64,000 nt of DNA from Glaciecola sp047250385 (lineage in GTDB: Bacteria; Pseudomonadota; Gammaproteobacteria; Enterobacterales; Alteromonadaceae), in the NCBI RefSeq assembly GCF_047250385.1, contig NZ_JBLBVM010000048.1, positions 78,168-142,167 on the forward strand, written 5' to 3'. How positions within the stretch are numbered: the stretch's first letter is position 1; each line of letters opens with the position of its first letter. The translations under genes and the position numbers were made by a program. Below, in pieces: positions 35,824 to 43,502 of this stretch. Below the pieces are notes generated by a model. The model was not told where the DNA came from. It made no database searches and saw only the letters and a list, made by a program, of their open reading frames with translations.

Positions 35824-38052
35824 TTGCAAGTTATACAAGTGGCCATCTCAGTTCCAATGCCGCAATTATTCGACTACAAAATTGACATGCTAGATGTGTC
35901 AAACGCTGCTGTTGCAGACAGCGGCGACGATGCTCTCATTGGTTGTAGAGTGCTAGTGCCGTTTGGTCCGCGTAAGTGTGTCGGCATTGTATTGCGCGTT
36001 GGCGTTGAGTCTGAGTATGAAATCACGAAGATAAAGTCTGTGCTTGAAGTGCTCGATAGCAGTCCAGTTTGCTCTGAGCAAATGTTGCAATTGGGAAAAT
36101 GGATGAGTGAGTACTACCATTACCCCATTGGAGAAGTGTTGCACACCTTATTACCAGCCGCTTTGAGGAAACAACAAAGTGGCAAAACCAAACCCTCGGT
36201 TGCTACAGAAAGTTATTTACAACTCACGCCAGCAAGCAGCGCGCATGAAGAGGTAGATGAATTATTAGCTCGTTCAGCGAAACAATTTGATCTATACCGT
36301 ATGCTTGAGAAAGGACCCTTGCGCGTTTCCATCATTAAGCAACAATTTACGCCAGCAATTATCAAAGCGCTGACTGAAAAGAACTTGATCGAAAAAATAG
36401 AGCTTGTTGAAAAGGTCAATGATTGGAAGGCTGAGTTGAGCATTGCAGAAAAACCGGTTCCAAATGTTGAGCAAGCAATGGCGATATCGACCATCAATCT
36501 TGCGAACAGTTTCGACACGATGTTGATTGAAGGCGTGACAGGAAGCGGTAAGACAGAGGTTTATTTGCAAATTATAGAACCCCTATTGGCTGCGGGTAAA
36601 CAGGTACTAATTTTAGTGCCAGAAATAGGACTAACGCCACAAACCGTGGGGCGTTTTGAAAAGCGTTTTGGGATTAGAGTTGGTACCTTACATTCCAATT
36701 TGAACGATACAGAACGACTGCAAGTTTGGCAGCAAGCTAAAGAGGGTCGCCTAGGCATCATCATCGGTACTCGCTCTTCAATCTTTACCGAAATGAAAAA
36801 CCCAGGAATGATCATTGTCGACGAGGAACATGACGAATCCTTCAAGCAACAAGATAATTTAAAGTACCACGCAAGAGACATTGCTGTTTATCGAGCAAGG
36901 CAATTGAATATTCCTTTAGTTTTAGGAAGTGCAACACCCTCCCTAGAGAGTCTGCATAATGCTTTAGAGAAGAAGTATCGGCACATCTTGTTGCCGAATA
37001 GAGCCGGCAGTGCAGCAATGCCAGCACAGCGTTTAATGAATATTAAAGGCCAACCAATGCAATATGGCATTGCGCAAGGCATGATTGATAAGATGCAAGT
37101 TCAGCTAAATGCTGGTAATCAGGTCATGGTGTTTGTGAATCGCCGCGGTTATGCGCCTGCTTTGCTATGCCATCAATGTGGTCACGTTGAAAACTGTGAA
37201 CGTTGTGATAATCCGATGACAGTGCACAAAAGTGCTAATAATTTACAATGTCATCGTTGTGCCGATATTAGGCATCTACCGAAAAATTGTCCCGCCTGTG
37301 GGCATGATGAATTGGATACTTTTGGCATTGGGACAGAACAGCTACAGCAAGGCTTGGAGTCACTTTTCCCCGATTTTTCGACAGTGCGAGTAGATAGCGA
37401 TACTGTGCGTGGAAAAGGAAAACTATCTAAGTTGTTGAAGGACATCAACCAAAAGAAGTATCAAATACTCGTAGGCACACAAATACTTTCGAAGGGGCAT
37501 CATTTCCCTGATGTCACCTTAGTACTCATATTGAATGTAGATAGTGCACTTTTTTCTGCTGATTTTAGAGCACCTGAAAAGTTAGCGCAGCTAATCACTC
37601 AGCTATCTGGCAGGGCAGGACGCAGCGATAAAGTCGGTGAAATGTGGCTGCAAACACATTGCCCAGAGCATCCATTGTTACAAGATCTCATTAATAACGG
37701 CTTCTCAGATTTTGCACGCTATGCCTTATTGGAACGCAAACATGCATGCTTGCCTCCGCATGAACATCAAATATGTATTCGAAGTGAATCGCACCATAAG
37801 CATTTGTCGGTGCATTTCCTTCAGTTGTGTGCTCAACTGTTTACACAATTTAAATATATAAAAGTACTAGGGCCTTTTCCTGCTTTTATTGAAAAACGAC
37901 AAGGGCGCTATCGAAACCTGTTGATTATTCAATCGGCTTCGCGAAAATACTTACAACAAGCGACAGAACAAGCAAATAAAGCATTATCTGAAATGCCCGT
38001 GAGTAAACAGGTACGTTGGAGTATTGATGTTTCACCCATCGATTTCAGCTAA
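35824..38052 (+). CDS. priA: Primosomal replication restart helicase PriA
   Basis: A 742-residue superfamily 2 helicase that reloads replication at stalled forks. The N-terminus (VAISVPMPQLFDYKI) matches PriA; helicase motifs are GVTGSGKTEVY (Walker A), DEEHDESFKQQ (motif II), LGSATPSLES and QILSKGHHFPD/QLSGRAGR. Between them, paired cysteines (CHQCGHVENCERCDNPM, CHRCADIRHLPKNCPACG) form two zinc sites. The start is a TTG at 35824 with GAGG 6 bases upstream; no ATG is available near the expected N-terminus. Confidence 0.95.
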   Translation: MQVIQVAISVPMPQLFDYKIDMLDVSNAAVADSGDDALIGCRVLVPFGPRKCVGIVLRVGVESEYEITKIKSVLEVLDSSPVCSEQMLQLGKWMSEYYHYPIGEVLHTLLPAALRKQQSGKTKPSVATESYLQLTPASSAHEEVDELLARSAKQFDLYRMLEKGPLRVSIIKQQFTPAIIKALTEKNLIEKIELVEKVNDWKAELSIAEKPVPNVEQAMAISTINLANSFDTMLIEGVTGSGKTEVYLQIIEPLLAAGKQVLILVPEIGLTPQTVGRFEKRFGIRVGTLHSNLNDTERLQVWQQAKEGRLGIIIGTRSSIFTEMKNPGMIIVDEEHDESFKQQDNLKYHARDIAVYRARQLNIPLVLGSATPSLESLHNALEKKYRHILLPNRAGSAAMPAQRLMNIKGQPMQYGIAQGMIDKMQVQLNAGNQVMVFVNRRGYAPALLCHQCGHVENCERCDNPMTVHKSANNLQCHRCADIRHLPKNCPACGHDELDTFGIGTEQLQQGLESLFPDFSTVRVDSDTVRGKGKLSKLLKDINQKKYQILVGTQILSKGHHFPDVTLVLILNVDSALFSADFRAPEKLAQLITQLSGRAGRSDKVGEMWLQTHCPEHPLLQDLINNGFSDFARYALLERKHACLPPHEHQICIRSESHHKHLSVHFLQLCAQLFTQFKYIKVLGPFPAFIEKRQGRYRNLLIIQSASRKYLQQATEQANKALSEMPVSKQVRWSIDVSPIDFS

Positions 38053-38144
38053 ATAAAGTGCAATATTCTCGCGTTTTTTTCAGTAAAATTTTGTATAGTC
38101 TGCCTTCGAAGCCAACTCAAAAATAAAGATAATATAAGAATAAT

Positions 38145-38765
38145 ATGGCGCAAAGAGATTACGTGGCGCGTAGCCAAAAGAAAAAACAAAGTCCAAAGAA
38201 GAAAAAACAAGCTGTACAAACTATTGCTTGGTTCAAAGTCGCCTTTGCAATAACCATTATAGGTGGTTTTGTATTTGGGCTATGGGTTTTAAAGGACGCA
38301 GGTGGTGACGATGCAGTACAGGAGGGTACGGCAACAAGCGCTACGAACAATGCAACGCAGGCGAACAATGTGCAGGCTAGCAATGAAAATTCACTTGGTG
38401 AATTAACCTTCAAAAACCAAAGCGATGAAAAAGATCCCTTACCTGTTCTTGCAGAAGAAGAATGGGAGTTCATCGAGGGTTTGCCTTCCTATTCTGTTGA
38501 AGTTGAAGTGGAGGAATTGCCTAATTCTGATCGCCGTTACCTAATGCAATGCGGTTCATTTCGAAAACAAACTCAGGCTGAAGAATTAAAAGCGACGATA
38601 GCATTCCAAGGAATGGAATCTCAGGTATTGGAGAGTAAAGGCTCCAAAGGTATTTGGTATCGCGTTGTTCTTGGCCCTTATGATACTAAGCGAGACGCCG
38701 AAAGAGACCGTCATAGTTTGCGATCTGCTCGGGTCAATCGTTGCCAGATTTGGAATTGGGATTAG
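38145..38765 (+). CDS. ftsN: FtsN-like SPOR domain cell division protein
   Basis: A 206-residue bitopic protein: a very basic cytoplasmic start (QKKKQSPKKKKQ), one membrane helix (about 28-48), a low-complexity Asn/Gln/Ala-rich linker, and a C-terminal SPOR domain at about 127-203 (YLMQCGSFRKQTQAEELKAT, WYRVVLGPYDTKRDAERDR) that binds denuded septal glycan. The priA-ftsN-hslVU order is the usual one. It is shorter than E. coli FtsN (319), mainly in the linker, so I name it by position and architecture. Confidence 0.87.
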   Translation: MAQRDYVARSQKKKQSPKKKKQAVQTIAWFKVAFAITIIGGFVFGLWVLKDAGGDDAVQEGTATSATNNATQANNVQASNENSLGELTFKNQSDEKDPLPVLAEEEWEFIEGLPSYSVEVEVEELPNSDRRYLMQCGSFRKQTQAEELKATIAFQGMESQVLESKGSKGIWYRVVLGPYDTKRDAERDRHSLRSARVNRCQIWNWD

Positions 38766-38816
38766 TTTAATTTCCTGTTTACTTCATTAAACATAGTGTC
38801 GGACCTTAAATCGAGA

Positions 38817-38845
38817 CTTGAAATTGTTTGAACGCCCCCCACTTA
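38817..38845 (+). promoter_or_regulatory. Heat-shock (sigma-32 type) promoter of hslVU
   Basis: CTTGAA (38817-38822, followed by a further A) is separated by 13 bp from CCCCCACTTA (38836-38845). This closely fits the sigma-32 consensus CTTGAA - 11 to 15 bp - CCCCATNTA, and it lies 44 bp before the hslV start. hslVU is a heat-shock operon in E. coli. Confidence 0.75.
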
Positions 38846-38888
38846 TTACTGACTAACAGAAATTAGACGGTATTAAATAGGAGTTTAC

Positions 38889-39413
38889 ATGACAACGATC
38901 GTATCAGTTCGTCGAGGCAATCAAGTAGTGATTGCGGGTGATGGCCAAGTGTCACTTGGCAATACCGTTATGAAGGGAAACGCACGTAAGGTTAGACGTC
39001 TTTATAACGACAAAGTGCTGGCTGGCTTTGCTGGTGGAACTGCCGACGCATTTACTCTGTTTGAACGCTTTGAATCAAAACTAGAAATGCACCAAGGTCA
39101 CCTAACTAAAGCGGCAGTAGAGTTAGCCAAAGACTGGCGAACGGATCGTATGCTGAGAAAGTTAGAAGCATTGTTAGCAGTGGCAGATCATAGTGCATCA
39201 TTGATCATTACCGGTAATGGTGACGTGATACAACCAGAGCAAGATCTCATCGCTATTGGTTCTGGTGGACCCTTTGCCCAAGCTGCAGCGACTGCATTGT
39301 TTGCAAATACAGAGTTAAGTGCACAGGAAATCGCTGAAAAGAGCTTAACAATTGCTGGCGATATTTGCGTGTTTACCAATCAAAATCAAACCATTGAAAC
39401 ACTCGATTATTAA
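38889..39413 (+). CDS. hslV: ATP-dependent protease subunit HslV
   Basis: A 174-residue proteasome-like peptidase. After Met removal Thr2 is the nucleophile (MTTIVSVRRGNQVVIAGDGQ). GNTVMKGNARKVRRLYNDKV and GDICVFTNQN are family signatures. It forms a double hexamer capped by HslU and degrades misfolded and regulatory proteins. The TAGGAG ribosome site and the sigma-32-type promoter upstream are clear. Confidence 0.97.
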   Translation: MTTIVSVRRGNQVVIAGDGQVSLGNTVMKGNARKVRRLYNDKVLAGFAGGTADAFTLFERFESKLEMHQGHLTKAAVELAKDWRTDRMLRKLEALLAVADHSASLIITGNGDVIQPEQDLIAIGSGGPFAQAAATALFANTELSAQEIAEKSLTIAGDICVFTNQNQTIETLDY

Positions 39414-39487
39414 TCCCATTTTTAAATTATCCTGCCTGAACGTTTACTATTAGGACCGTTTGGCAAGCTAATCAAAGGTACTAGACT

Positions 39488-40819
39488 ATGTCAGAAATGA
39501 CTCCCAGAGAAATTGTACATGCATTAGATAAGCACATTATTGGTCAATCTGATGCTAAAAAAGCCGTCTCTATCGCACTGCGAAATCGCTGGCGCCGGAT
39601 GCAACTTGAGCCTGAACTTCGCCAAGAAGTTACACCTAAGAACATTTTAATGATTGGACCAACGGGTGTAGGTAAAACTGAAATCGCACGTCGATTGGCT
39701 AAATTGGCGAATGCTCCCTTCATAAAAGTCGAGGCAACAAAATTTACTGAAGTTGGTTATGTTGGTAAAGAAGTTGAAACGATAATACGTGATCTAGCAG
39801 ACATCGCGGTGAAAATGACCAAAGAAGATGCCGCGAAGAAAGTGAAATATCGCGCGGAAGAAGCTGCTGAAGAACGAATCTTAGATATCTTATTGCCCCC
39901 TGCGAAAAGTGCTACAGGGGAGCGCGAAGAGAATCAAGATAAAGGGACGCGTCAAGTATTTCGCAAGAAATTACGAGAAGGCCAACTAGATGATAAAGAA
40001 ATAGAGTTAGATGTGGCTCTTCCACAAGTTGGCGTTGAAATTATGGCGCCTCCAGGCATGGAAGAAATGACCAATCAACTGCAAGGTATGTTTCAAAACC
40101 TCTCTGGTGAAAATAGTAAAAAGAAGAAGAAGCTGAAAGTTAAAGACGCGTTCAAGCTCTTAATAGAAGAAGAATCAAGCAAATTAGTGAATCAACAGGA
40201 TTTAAAAGAAACGGCGATTGAGTCTCTTGAGCAAAATGGTATTGTTTTTATCGATGAGATTGACAAAATTTGTAAGCGAGAAGGTAATCAATCCGGTGAC
40301 GTATCAAGAGAAGGTGTTCAACGCGATCTATTACCCTTAGTTGAAGGCTCAACAGTGTCCACCAAGCATGGCATGGTTAAAACCGATCATATTTTGTTTA
40401 TCGCTTCTGGCGCATTTCAAATGGCTAAACCATCTGACTTAATTCCAGAGCTGCAAGGACGCCTTCCAATTAGAGTCGAGTTGTCGGCGTTGCGCGTGGA
40501 AGACTTCGTAAGAATCCTAACGGAACCAGATGCTTCTCTTACTTTGCAATACAAAGCATTATTGAAGACTGAAGGAGTGGATATCGATTTCACCGAGTCT
40601 GGTATTCAGCGAATTGCGGAAGTTGCATGGCAAGTGAACGAGAAAACCGAAAATATTGGTGCGCGTCGTCTTTACACTGTGCTGGAGCGCTTGATGGAGG
40701 AAATTTCATTTGAGGCTTCTGACAAGGCAGGGGAATCTTTGGTGATTGATAAAGAATATGTTAACCACCACTTGGAAAATTTAGCGGATAATGAAGACTT
40801 AAGCAGATTTATACTGTAG
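39488..40819 (+). CDS. hslU: ATPase subunit HslU of the HslUV protease
   Basis: A 443-residue AAA+ unfoldase that feeds substrates to HslV. MTPREIVHALDKHIIGQSDAKKAV opens the protein; Walker A is GPTGVGKTEIA, the pore loop GYVGKEVE, Walker B FIDEIDKIC. The intermediate (I) domain spans the charged region around 110-235. The C-terminus ends in SRFIL, the tail that docks into HslV. The length equals the E. coli protein. It follows hslV by 74 bp in the same operon. Confidence 0.97.
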   Translation: MSEMTPREIVHALDKHIIGQSDAKKAVSIALRNRWRRMQLEPELRQEVTPKNILMIGPTGVGKTEIARRLAKLANAPFIKVEATKFTEVGYVGKEVETIIRDLADIAVKMTKEDAAKKVKYRAEEAAEERILDILLPPAKSATGEREENQDKGTRQVFRKKLREGQLDDKEIELDVALPQVGVEIMAPPGMEEMTNQLQGMFQNLSGENSKKKKKLKVKDAFKLLIEEESSKLVNQQDLKETAIESLEQNGIVFIDEIDKICKREGNQSGDVSREGVQRDLLPLVEGSTVSTKHGMVKTDHILFIASGAFQMAKPSDLIPELQGRLPIRVELSALRVEDFVRILTEPDASLTLQYKALLKTEGVDIDFTESGIQRIAEVAWQVNEKTENIGARRLYTVLERLMEEISFEASDKAGESLVIDKEYVNHHLENLADNEDLSRFIL

Positions 40820-40985
40820 TATATTTCTTAAGGCGTAAGTCTTTGCTTTTATACCTTGCTAGATAAGCGTTTATTTAGACTGAAAATATAAATAAGCTCG
40901 TCAAAATGAGCAATTTTCACAAGTAAAAGAAGCGGCGTTGCTGGTCTAGTCAACCGCAATGGACATAGCGTTTAATATTTGATTG

Positions 40986-41020
40986 AAACCCCACTAACTT
41001 TTCGTTTTTGGGGTTTTGTT
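40986..41020 (+). terminator. hslVU terminator
   Basis: AAACCCC (40986-40992) pairs with GGGGTTT (41010-41016) across a 17-base loop, followed by TGTTCTTC. The stem is short and the loop long, so the evidence is moderate. The rest of the gap to 41111 holds the word TGGGACATTTTGC (41092-41104), shared with the region upstream of the hlyD-like gene. Confidence 0.55.
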
Positions 41021-41111
41021 CTTCTAGATGCTTAAATCATTTCTAGTGGGTCTTAAACGTGCATGTTCAGACTTAGTTTGACTATTCAAGTGGGACATTT
41101 TGCTTTGCACA

Positions 41112-41154
41112 AAAAAGCGCGAATGCCTAATTTAGAATTAGCTCACCCGCGCTG
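41112..41154 (-). terminator. Terminator of the double-glycine peptide gene
   Basis: On the minus strand AGCGCG (41149-41154 side) pairs with CGCGCT (41117-41122 side), with an inner CTAATT/AATTAG stem, and runs into six T. It lies 58 bp after the peptide gene stop and supports an independently transcribed small gene. Confidence 0.75.
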
Positions 41155-41211
41155 AAAGTATTATTGTCGATAGTAAAACAAGTTCCTTGAAACTGTGTGT
41201 ATGACTACTGC

Positions 41212-41400
41212 TTATACATATGGCATTGGCACTTTGCCGTTACCAACTGTCGTGAAACCGTGCTCATCCGGAAACCCCATTTTTCGTGGTGCTAGAGGTT
41301 CATTTTTATAGTCGGGATCGAAGTTAAGTGGAGCGCCACCGAAAACGGCTAGCAGTTGTTCTTGATTTAATTCCTTGTGATTTTCTGTTTTATTTTTCAT
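41212..41400 (-). CDS. Double-glycine leader peptide (candidate bacteriocin or signal precursor)
   Basis: A 62-residue peptide. Residues 1-22 form a classical double-glycine leader (NQEQLLAVFGG): counted from the cleavage site, Leu at -12, Leu at -7, Val at -4 and Gly-Gly at -2/-1, exactly the positions read by C39 peptidase exporters. The predicted 40-residue core starts APLNFDPDYKNEP and has seven Pro and five Gly but no Cys, Ser or Trp, so lanthionine, thiazole or disulfide chemistry from Cys is excluded. GGAAA lies before the ATG and a strong terminator follows. The C39 exporter is encoded at 47793-50081. The activity is unknown; bacteriocin or signal peptide are inferences. Confidence 0.78.
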   Translation of the reverse strand: MKNKTENHKELNQEQLLAVFGGAPLNFDPDYKNEPLAPRKMGFPDEHGFTTVGNGKVPMPYV

Positions 41401-41695
41401 GCTTATTTCCAGTCTTAGTAGTTAATTGACCAATAAATAAGTAAGTAACATAGGCCAGTCTTTAAGATAGCCTATGCCCTCACCATCCGTGGTAGGTATT
41501 TGCCTGATTCCCTTCAGACGCATTTAGAATAGTTGAATAAAGAATGTCGGGCTACTGATCGCACGACCAGATTGTGAACCTTAACAATAATAACTGGTCT
41601 ATAGGCTTGCTGTCTCGTACAAATACTAGGACAATAAAGACACACCTATTTGGTTTTTTTACGAAGTTTTTACTTACAAATTTAAGGGGCAGGTT
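41401..41695. other. Gap between peptide gene and tamA
   Basis: This divergent gap carries the upstream region of the peptide gene. It contains an inverted repeat CATAGGC/GCCTATG (about 41451-41476) and one copy of GACACACCTATTT at 41639-41651, just before the tamA signal peptide. A 33-codon open frame ending in it has no ribosome site and I do not call it. Confidence 0.5.
41639..41651 (+). repeat. GACACACCTATTT repeat word, copy 1
   Basis: The copy is preceded by AATAAA, as in several other copies read on the minus strand. It lies 45 bp before the proposed tamA start. Confidence 0.7.
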
Positions 41696-43501
41696 ATTTC
41701 CTTCTTTTCAAGTTGCCGATACTGTATCAGCAACGTTCTCATCCTAATTGTTTTTGTTTTTCATGCTCCCGCGCTTGCAAAGTGGGAAGTGAAATCTGCA
41801 GATGACAATAAAAGCATAGACAGCCAAATCGTAGATAATATTCAATTACATTTGGCGGGGCAGAGTTTTCCTGAAAACGATTATGAGATTGCACAGTTCG
41901 AGAAGCAAATTCGCACCAAAGTCTCGACAGCAATCCGTGCTTTTTCTTTTTATCAATCAACGATTGAATTTAAAAATCTCAATAAAAAATCATTTGAAAA
42001 TGGCGGAGTCTTAATAGTCGTCAACTTAGGGCCTAAATTGTCTGTCAATGCTGTGACCTTAGAGTTCGATGAACAAGTAATGCAAGAAGCGCATTTTCCT
42101 GTTGAGCTAAGTGAACTCATTAGCGCCTTGAAAGCCCTTGAGAGAAAACCTTTAGATCAATCTAAATACGATGGAATTAAAACAAGAATTCAGTCTTATG
42201 CACTAATCTTTGGTTATTTTGATTTCGTACTCGATAAAAATGAAGTGCAAGTAAGCTTGGCGGACAACCAAGCAAACATCTACTGGAAGTTTAAGTTTGG
42301 TCCACGTTATCGCTTCGGACCATTATCTTATATTGCAGAGGATAGAGGCATGGCTCTAGTTGAAGCCGTTAAGCCTTTTAACGAAGAAGCATATTTTGAT
42401 CAGCAACTAATTAGTCAGTTCACTCAGTCAATTCGACAAACCGCCTACTATGAAAACGTAATTGTCAGAGCCAATATTAATGCTATGAGCAGCGAAGACA
42501 AGGTAAATAAGATTGTGCCCATTGAAGTGTTACTTACAGCCAAACCGCGAGACACTTATCAATTTGGTATTGGTGCATCTACTGACTCGGGACCAAGAGT
42601 CACTGCTAACTGGAAAAGGCCATGGGTGAATTTACGAGGGCACAGTTTATCCTCTGAATTGTACATTTCAGGTCCGAAAAAGAACGTTTCTATGGCTTAC
42701 ACCATTCCTATGGCAAACCCTCTCAATGACTTTCTAAAAATCCAAGGTGGATATCAAGAGCTGAATGAAGAACAGCGCGATAGCCAGACATACACGCTTG
42801 CCGTTCAGCGCCAATTCGGAGCGAAGGAAAAAGATGATTGGGACAAGATTGTGTTTCTGCGTTATGAATATGAAAACTTTATTCAAGGTATCGATGAAGA
42901 ACAATCGACGCAGCTATTAATGCCTGGAATTACATTTAATCGAGTAAGAAAACAAGGTGATTTGTTCGTAGATTGGGGCGACCGTCAGCAACTTACGTTA
43001 GAAACAGCATCGGATAGCGTTATTTCTGACATTAACGTAGTCCGTGTTACGGCTCGAACTAAATGGATTAGAACTTTTGGTAAACACCGTTTCATCTTGC
43101 GGGGAGACGCTGGCGCAATTGTTACAAATGATTTTGATAGAGTGCCTGCGAGTCTGAGGTTTTTCGTCGGTGGTGACCAAAGTGTGCGTGGCTTTGGCTT
43201 GAACTCGGTAAGTGAAACGAGAATTGATGACACCACTGGTGAGGAAGAACTTATTGGCGCGCAATTTCTTGCTGTTGGCAGCACAGAGTATGCTTACCCT
43301 ATTAGCGATGAATGGAGAATGGCTGTCTTTTTAGATGCGGGTAGCGCAAGTAATGACTTTGGAAAATCGCCCATTTATGGAACTGGGCTAGGTGCGCATT
43401 GGTTATCTCCTGTTGGTACAATAAGATTGTATATAGCAAGGGGGTTCAGTGATGAAGAGAAAACGTGGCGACTCCACTTTTCAATAGGTCCGGGGATTTA
43501 A
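41696..43501 (+). CDS. tamA: Outer-membrane assembly factor TamA (Omp85 family)
   Basis: Omp85-family protein with N-terminal POTRA repeats and a C-terminal 16-strand barrel: GIGASTDSGPRVTANWKRPWVNLRGHSL, then LRFFVGGDQSVRGFGLNSV (the VRGF motif), ending LHFSIGPGI. It works with TamB in moving lipid or protein to the outer membrane. The open frame before the first usual start codon (GTG at 41789) encodes a clear signal peptide ending APALA, but no ATG, GTG or TTG precedes it in frame after the stop at 41627. I propose ATT at 41696, six bases after AAGGGG. This gives 601 residues; a frameshift or sequence error is the alternative. Confidence 0.85.
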   Translation: MSFFSSCRYCISNVLILIVFVFHAPALAKWEVKSADDNKSIDSQIVDNIQLHLAGQSFPENDYEIAQFEKQIRTKVSTAIRAFSFYQSTIEFKNLNKKSFENGGVLIVVNLGPKLSVNAVTLEFDEQVMQEAHFPVELSELISALKALERKPLDQSKYDGIKTRIQSYALIFGYFDFVLDKNEVQVSLADNQANIYWKFKFGPRYRFGPLSYIAEDRGMALVEAVKPFNEEAYFDQQLISQFTQSIRQTAYYENVIVRANINAMSSEDKVNKIVPIEVLLTAKPRDTYQFGIGASTDSGPRVTANWKRPWVNLRGHSLSSELYISGPKKNVSMAYTIPMANPLNDFLKIQGGYQELNEEQRDSQTYTLAVQRQFGAKEKDDWDKIVFLRYEYENFIQGIDEEQSTQLLMPGITFNRVRKQGDLFVDWGDRQQLTLETASDSVISDINVVRVTARTKWIRTFGKHRFILRGDAGAIVTNDFDRVPASLRFFVGGDQSVRGFGLNSVSETRIDDTTGEEELIGAQFLAVGSTEYAYPISDEWRMAVFLDAGSASNDFGKSPIYGTGLGAHWLSPVGTIRLYIARGFSDEEKTWRLHFSIGPGI

Positions 43502-43502
43502 A

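Noticed and set aside
41425..41523. A 33-codon minus-strand frame upstream of the peptide gene
   Set aside because: No ribosome site and no leader motif; position suggests promoter region.
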